Of a stretch of 64,000 bases of DNA, positions 62,538 to 64,000 are shown in pieces. Numbering within the stretch: position 1 is the stretch's first letter; each line of letters opens with the position of its first letter. The notes under the pieces were generated by a model. The model did not search any database. It worked only from the letters and a program-made list of their open reading frames with translations, and was not told the origin of the DNA. The position numbers and the translations under genes are program-made. This DNA is from Anaerolineae bacterium (lineage in GTDB: Bacteria; Chloroflexota; Anaerolineae; Aggregatilineales; UBA2796). The DNA is taken from contig JAHBVK010000004.1 of the NCBI GenBank assembly GCA_019637555.1, positions 62,001 to 126,000 on the forward strand, read 5' to 3'.

Positions 62538-63014
62538 CCCATAGACATCAAGCTAAGCGGAATAGCCGTCAACGCCGGAAGCTAAAGCAACCCGACTACG
62601 CCGTAAGAGCAGCAAAAGACGCCTGAAGCCGCCTCCCAGTGTGACAACTTCTAACTGAACCGACGGCAGCGGACACGAACCCACGCCGATTAGCGGAAGG
62701 CGACCTTAATCGGGTTTAGGGGTACTTCCCTATAGCCGGAGCGCTTTAAGGCTTGTCCGGAGTTTTTCAAGTGCTGACGTGAGTAGACCGGAGGTTGAAA
62801 ACCTCCGGCTACAACACTTAGTAAACCCACTGAAGTGGGTTAAGAGCAGAAATGATCTGTGTTAACCCTCTTTAGAGGGTTTCCAGAGTGTTGTAGCATG
62901 GGGTTTTGAACCCCATGCGTCTGCGGCAAGCAGATAAATAAACTCCGGACAAGCCTTTTAGCCTCCGGCACCCGACCCCGCCCTAACGGCTTAGCTTGAG
63001 CTTGATGCCTATGG
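62538..63014. repeat. Large nested palindromic non-coding element
   Basis: Outer arms CCATAGACATCAAGCTAAGC (62539-62558) and GCTTAGC...GCTTGATGCCTATGG (62989-63014) are imperfect complements. Inner arms AAGGCTTGTCCGGAGTTT (62748-62765) and AAACTCCGGACAAGCCTT (62940-62957) are exact. Inside lie hairpins ACCGGAGGTTG/AAACCTCCGG, AACCCACT/AGTGGGTT, AACCCTCT/AGAGGGTT and GCATGGGGTT/AACCCCATGC. The segment 62560-62740 has no coding frame and no match I recognise to rnpB, ssrA or SRP RNA. Confidence 0.65.
62749..62852. repeat. Right inverted repeat flanking the histidine kinase gene
   Basis: Reverse complement of 60259-60360: GGCTTGTCCGG, then GTAGACCGGAGGTTG, CTACAACACTT, AAACCCACTGAAGTGGGTTA and AGAGCAGAA. 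It is part of the larger palindromic element 62538-63014. Confidence 0.75.
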
Positions 63015-63039
63015 ATTTCTAACCCACCCATTTAGAACT

Positions 63040-64000
63040 TCAACTCTCCTGCCGTTCCCATTCCGCGCCACGCAGCGGATTCAAGTGCAGCCATTCCATC
63101 GACACAGGGATCAGCTTAAGCTGGCGAGAGATGTCTCGCGCGGCTAGTCCGACAATTGCCGCGTAGGTGGGATACGCCAGTTCGAGATCGGCTAACTGCT
63201 GCACCTTCATGCCTGCCGCCATACCTGCCGATACCAACTGCACGATCTCTACCGCCTGCTCGCCGACGACATGCGCGCCGAGGATGCCCAGCGTCTGCCG
63301 ATCCACGATCAGCTTGCAGAAGCCAGTGGTATGCCCGTCGATCACCGCGCGATCCAGATCAGCGAAGGGCACGACGGCTATCGCCGGATCGCCCTTCGCG
63401 CGTGCCTGCTCCTCGGTCATGCCCACGCTGCCGTACTCCGGATCGGTGAACCCGCCGTGTGGCACGAGGCGATGCTCGGCAGCGCGTGGTGGTGAGGAAA
63501 GCAGCGCATTTTCCGCCGCGATTCGTGCCTGATAACTGGCACTCTGTACTAGCAGCATCCGTCCGGTGATGTCGCCCGCCGCGTAAATGTTGGGCGCGGA
63601 AGATTGCAGGTAGTCGTTGACTTTGATGTAATTGCGTTCCGTCTCCACGCCCGCCGCCGCCAGATTGAGATCGGGCACGTTGCCGGGCCAGCCTACCGCC
63701 AGAATCACTGCCTCCGCCGTCAGCGACTGACTCGCCTCGCCGCTGCTGTAATTGAAGCGATACTCATTCTCCAACTTTTCCACACTGTCCACAGCGCTGA
63801 TCCCTGTGATCACGTTGATCTCGCTGTCGAGGAACGCCTGCCGCATCGCCTCCGAAATGTGTTGATCTTCGGTGATCAGGATGCGCGGAGCGACATCGAT
63901 CAGGGTGACTTGCGTGCCAAATGCCGAAAAGACGCTGGCAAGCTGGCAGCCAGTCGCCCCGCCTCCCACGATCACTACCGACTTGGGCAGTTTCTTGAGC
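63040..64000 (-). CDS. FAD/NAD-dependent pyridine nucleotide-disulfide oxidoreductase, C-terminal part (runs off the window)
   Basis: The frame is open to the window edge (LKKLPKSVVIVGGGATGCQLASVF on the minus strand), so the N-terminal FAD domain and the redox Cys pair lie outside. The visible part covers the NAD-binding Rossmann segment (VIVGGGATGCQLA), the second FAD contact (IYAAGDITG) and the C-terminal dimer domain (HGGFTDPEYGSVGMTEEQA to AYPTYAAIV). In lipoamide-dehydrogenase-like enzymes the end carries a conserved His-x4-Glu pair. Here the matching stretch reads LAYPTYAAIVGLA, lacking that His, so it is not a classical lipoamide dehydrogenase. The substrate is open. Confidence 0.85.
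   Translation of the reverse strand, partial: LKKLPKSVVIVGGGATGCQLASVFSAFGTQVTLIDVAPRILITEDQHISEAMRQAFLDSEINVITGISAVDSVEKLENEYRFNYSSGEASQSLTAEAVILAVGWPGNVPDLNLAAAGVETERNYIKVNDYLQSSAPNIYAAGDITGRMLLVQSASYQARIAAENALLSSPPRAAEHRLVPHGGFTDPEYGSVGMTEEQARAKGDPAIAVVPFADLDRAVIDGHTTGFCKLIVDRQTLGILGAHVVGEQAVEIVQLVSAGMAAGMKVQQLADLELAYPTYAAIVGLAARDISRQLKLIPVSMEWLHLNPLRGAEWERQES

Noticed and set aside
62560..62740. Possible RNase P RNA, tmRNA or SRP RNA in the structured non-coding region
   Set aside because: None of the hallmark strings of these RNAs (for example GAGGAAAGTCC, or GGTCAGGTCCGGAAGG) is present on either strand.

Overview
The window looks like a chromosomal segment of a Chloroflexota bacterium, probably Anaerolineae-like. 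This is inferred from gene content rather than from a marker tree. It has roughly 55-58 % GC, many GTG/TTG starts, Thr/Pro-rich exported tails, a CopC-CopD fusion, a rpmH-rnpA-yidD-yidC-jag block, PQQ-propeller and fasciclin proteins, and families of small palindromic repeats packed between genes. Most of it is dense and ordinary. There is no CRISPR array, prophage, transposase or rRNA. One tRNA (Val, TAC) is present.

Layout. 1-7.5 kb: 5' part of recD2 (minus), an enoyl-CoA hydratase, then a strong promoter and the ribosome/membrane-insertion operon rpmH-rnpA-yidD-(PQQ lipoprotein)-yidC-jag-(PfkB kinase), followed by two small genes. 7.8-10 kb: an orphan AAA ATPase and an alpha/beta hydrolase. 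10.1-13.1 kb: a three-gene copper-type operon on the minus strand. 13.2-19 kb: trpA, a polyprenyl-phosphate sugar transferase behind a motif-rich leader, mutS2 and an M29 aminopeptidase. 19-25 kb: a deoxysugar cluster (SAF-domain oxidoreductase, RfbC-like epimerase, CDP-glucose 4,6-dehydratase, a second SDR epimerase) and lhgO. 25-31.7 kb: fasciclin protein, FtsX-type permease, an integral membrane protein and an unknown helical protein. 31.7-36.3 kb: phosphodiester glycosidase-like protein, amylosucrase, AlkA-type glycosylase, mgsA and tRNA-Val. 36.9-43.8 kb: a complete five-gene oligopeptide ABC importer with a good promoter, a stem-loop after the binding-protein gene and a terminator. 44-45.4 kb: a broken glycosyltransferase joined out of frame to a headless methyltransferase.

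45.4-55.2 kb is the most unusual coding region. It holds four tandem, same-strand, exported zinc metalloproteases of peptidase MA type, diverged from one another but ending in nearly the same Pro/Thr tail (FFA[ST]PTF[VAI]PTK). Upstream of them lie a small membrane protein, a large (alpha/alpha)6 glycosidase-like protein with a disordered tail, and an M42 peptidase. 55.3-56.7 kb: a DtxR-Fur regulator pair with a 17-bp palindrome over its promoter. 57-60.1 kb: glycerate kinase and a PyrK/PyrD-like pair in which key dihydroorotate dehydrogenase residues are replaced. 60.1-63 kb: a 7TM sensor histidine kinase gene flanked by about 100-bp inverted repeats, followed by a large non-coding nested palindrome. 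63-64 kb: the C-terminal part of a flavin disulfide oxidoreductase running off the window.

The best candidates for something undescribed are the four-protease array with its shared C-terminal signature, the BamB-like propeller lipoprotein inside the YidC operon, the degenerate PyrK/PyrD-like pair, and the two palindromic repeat families that abut, and in places supply, stop codons.
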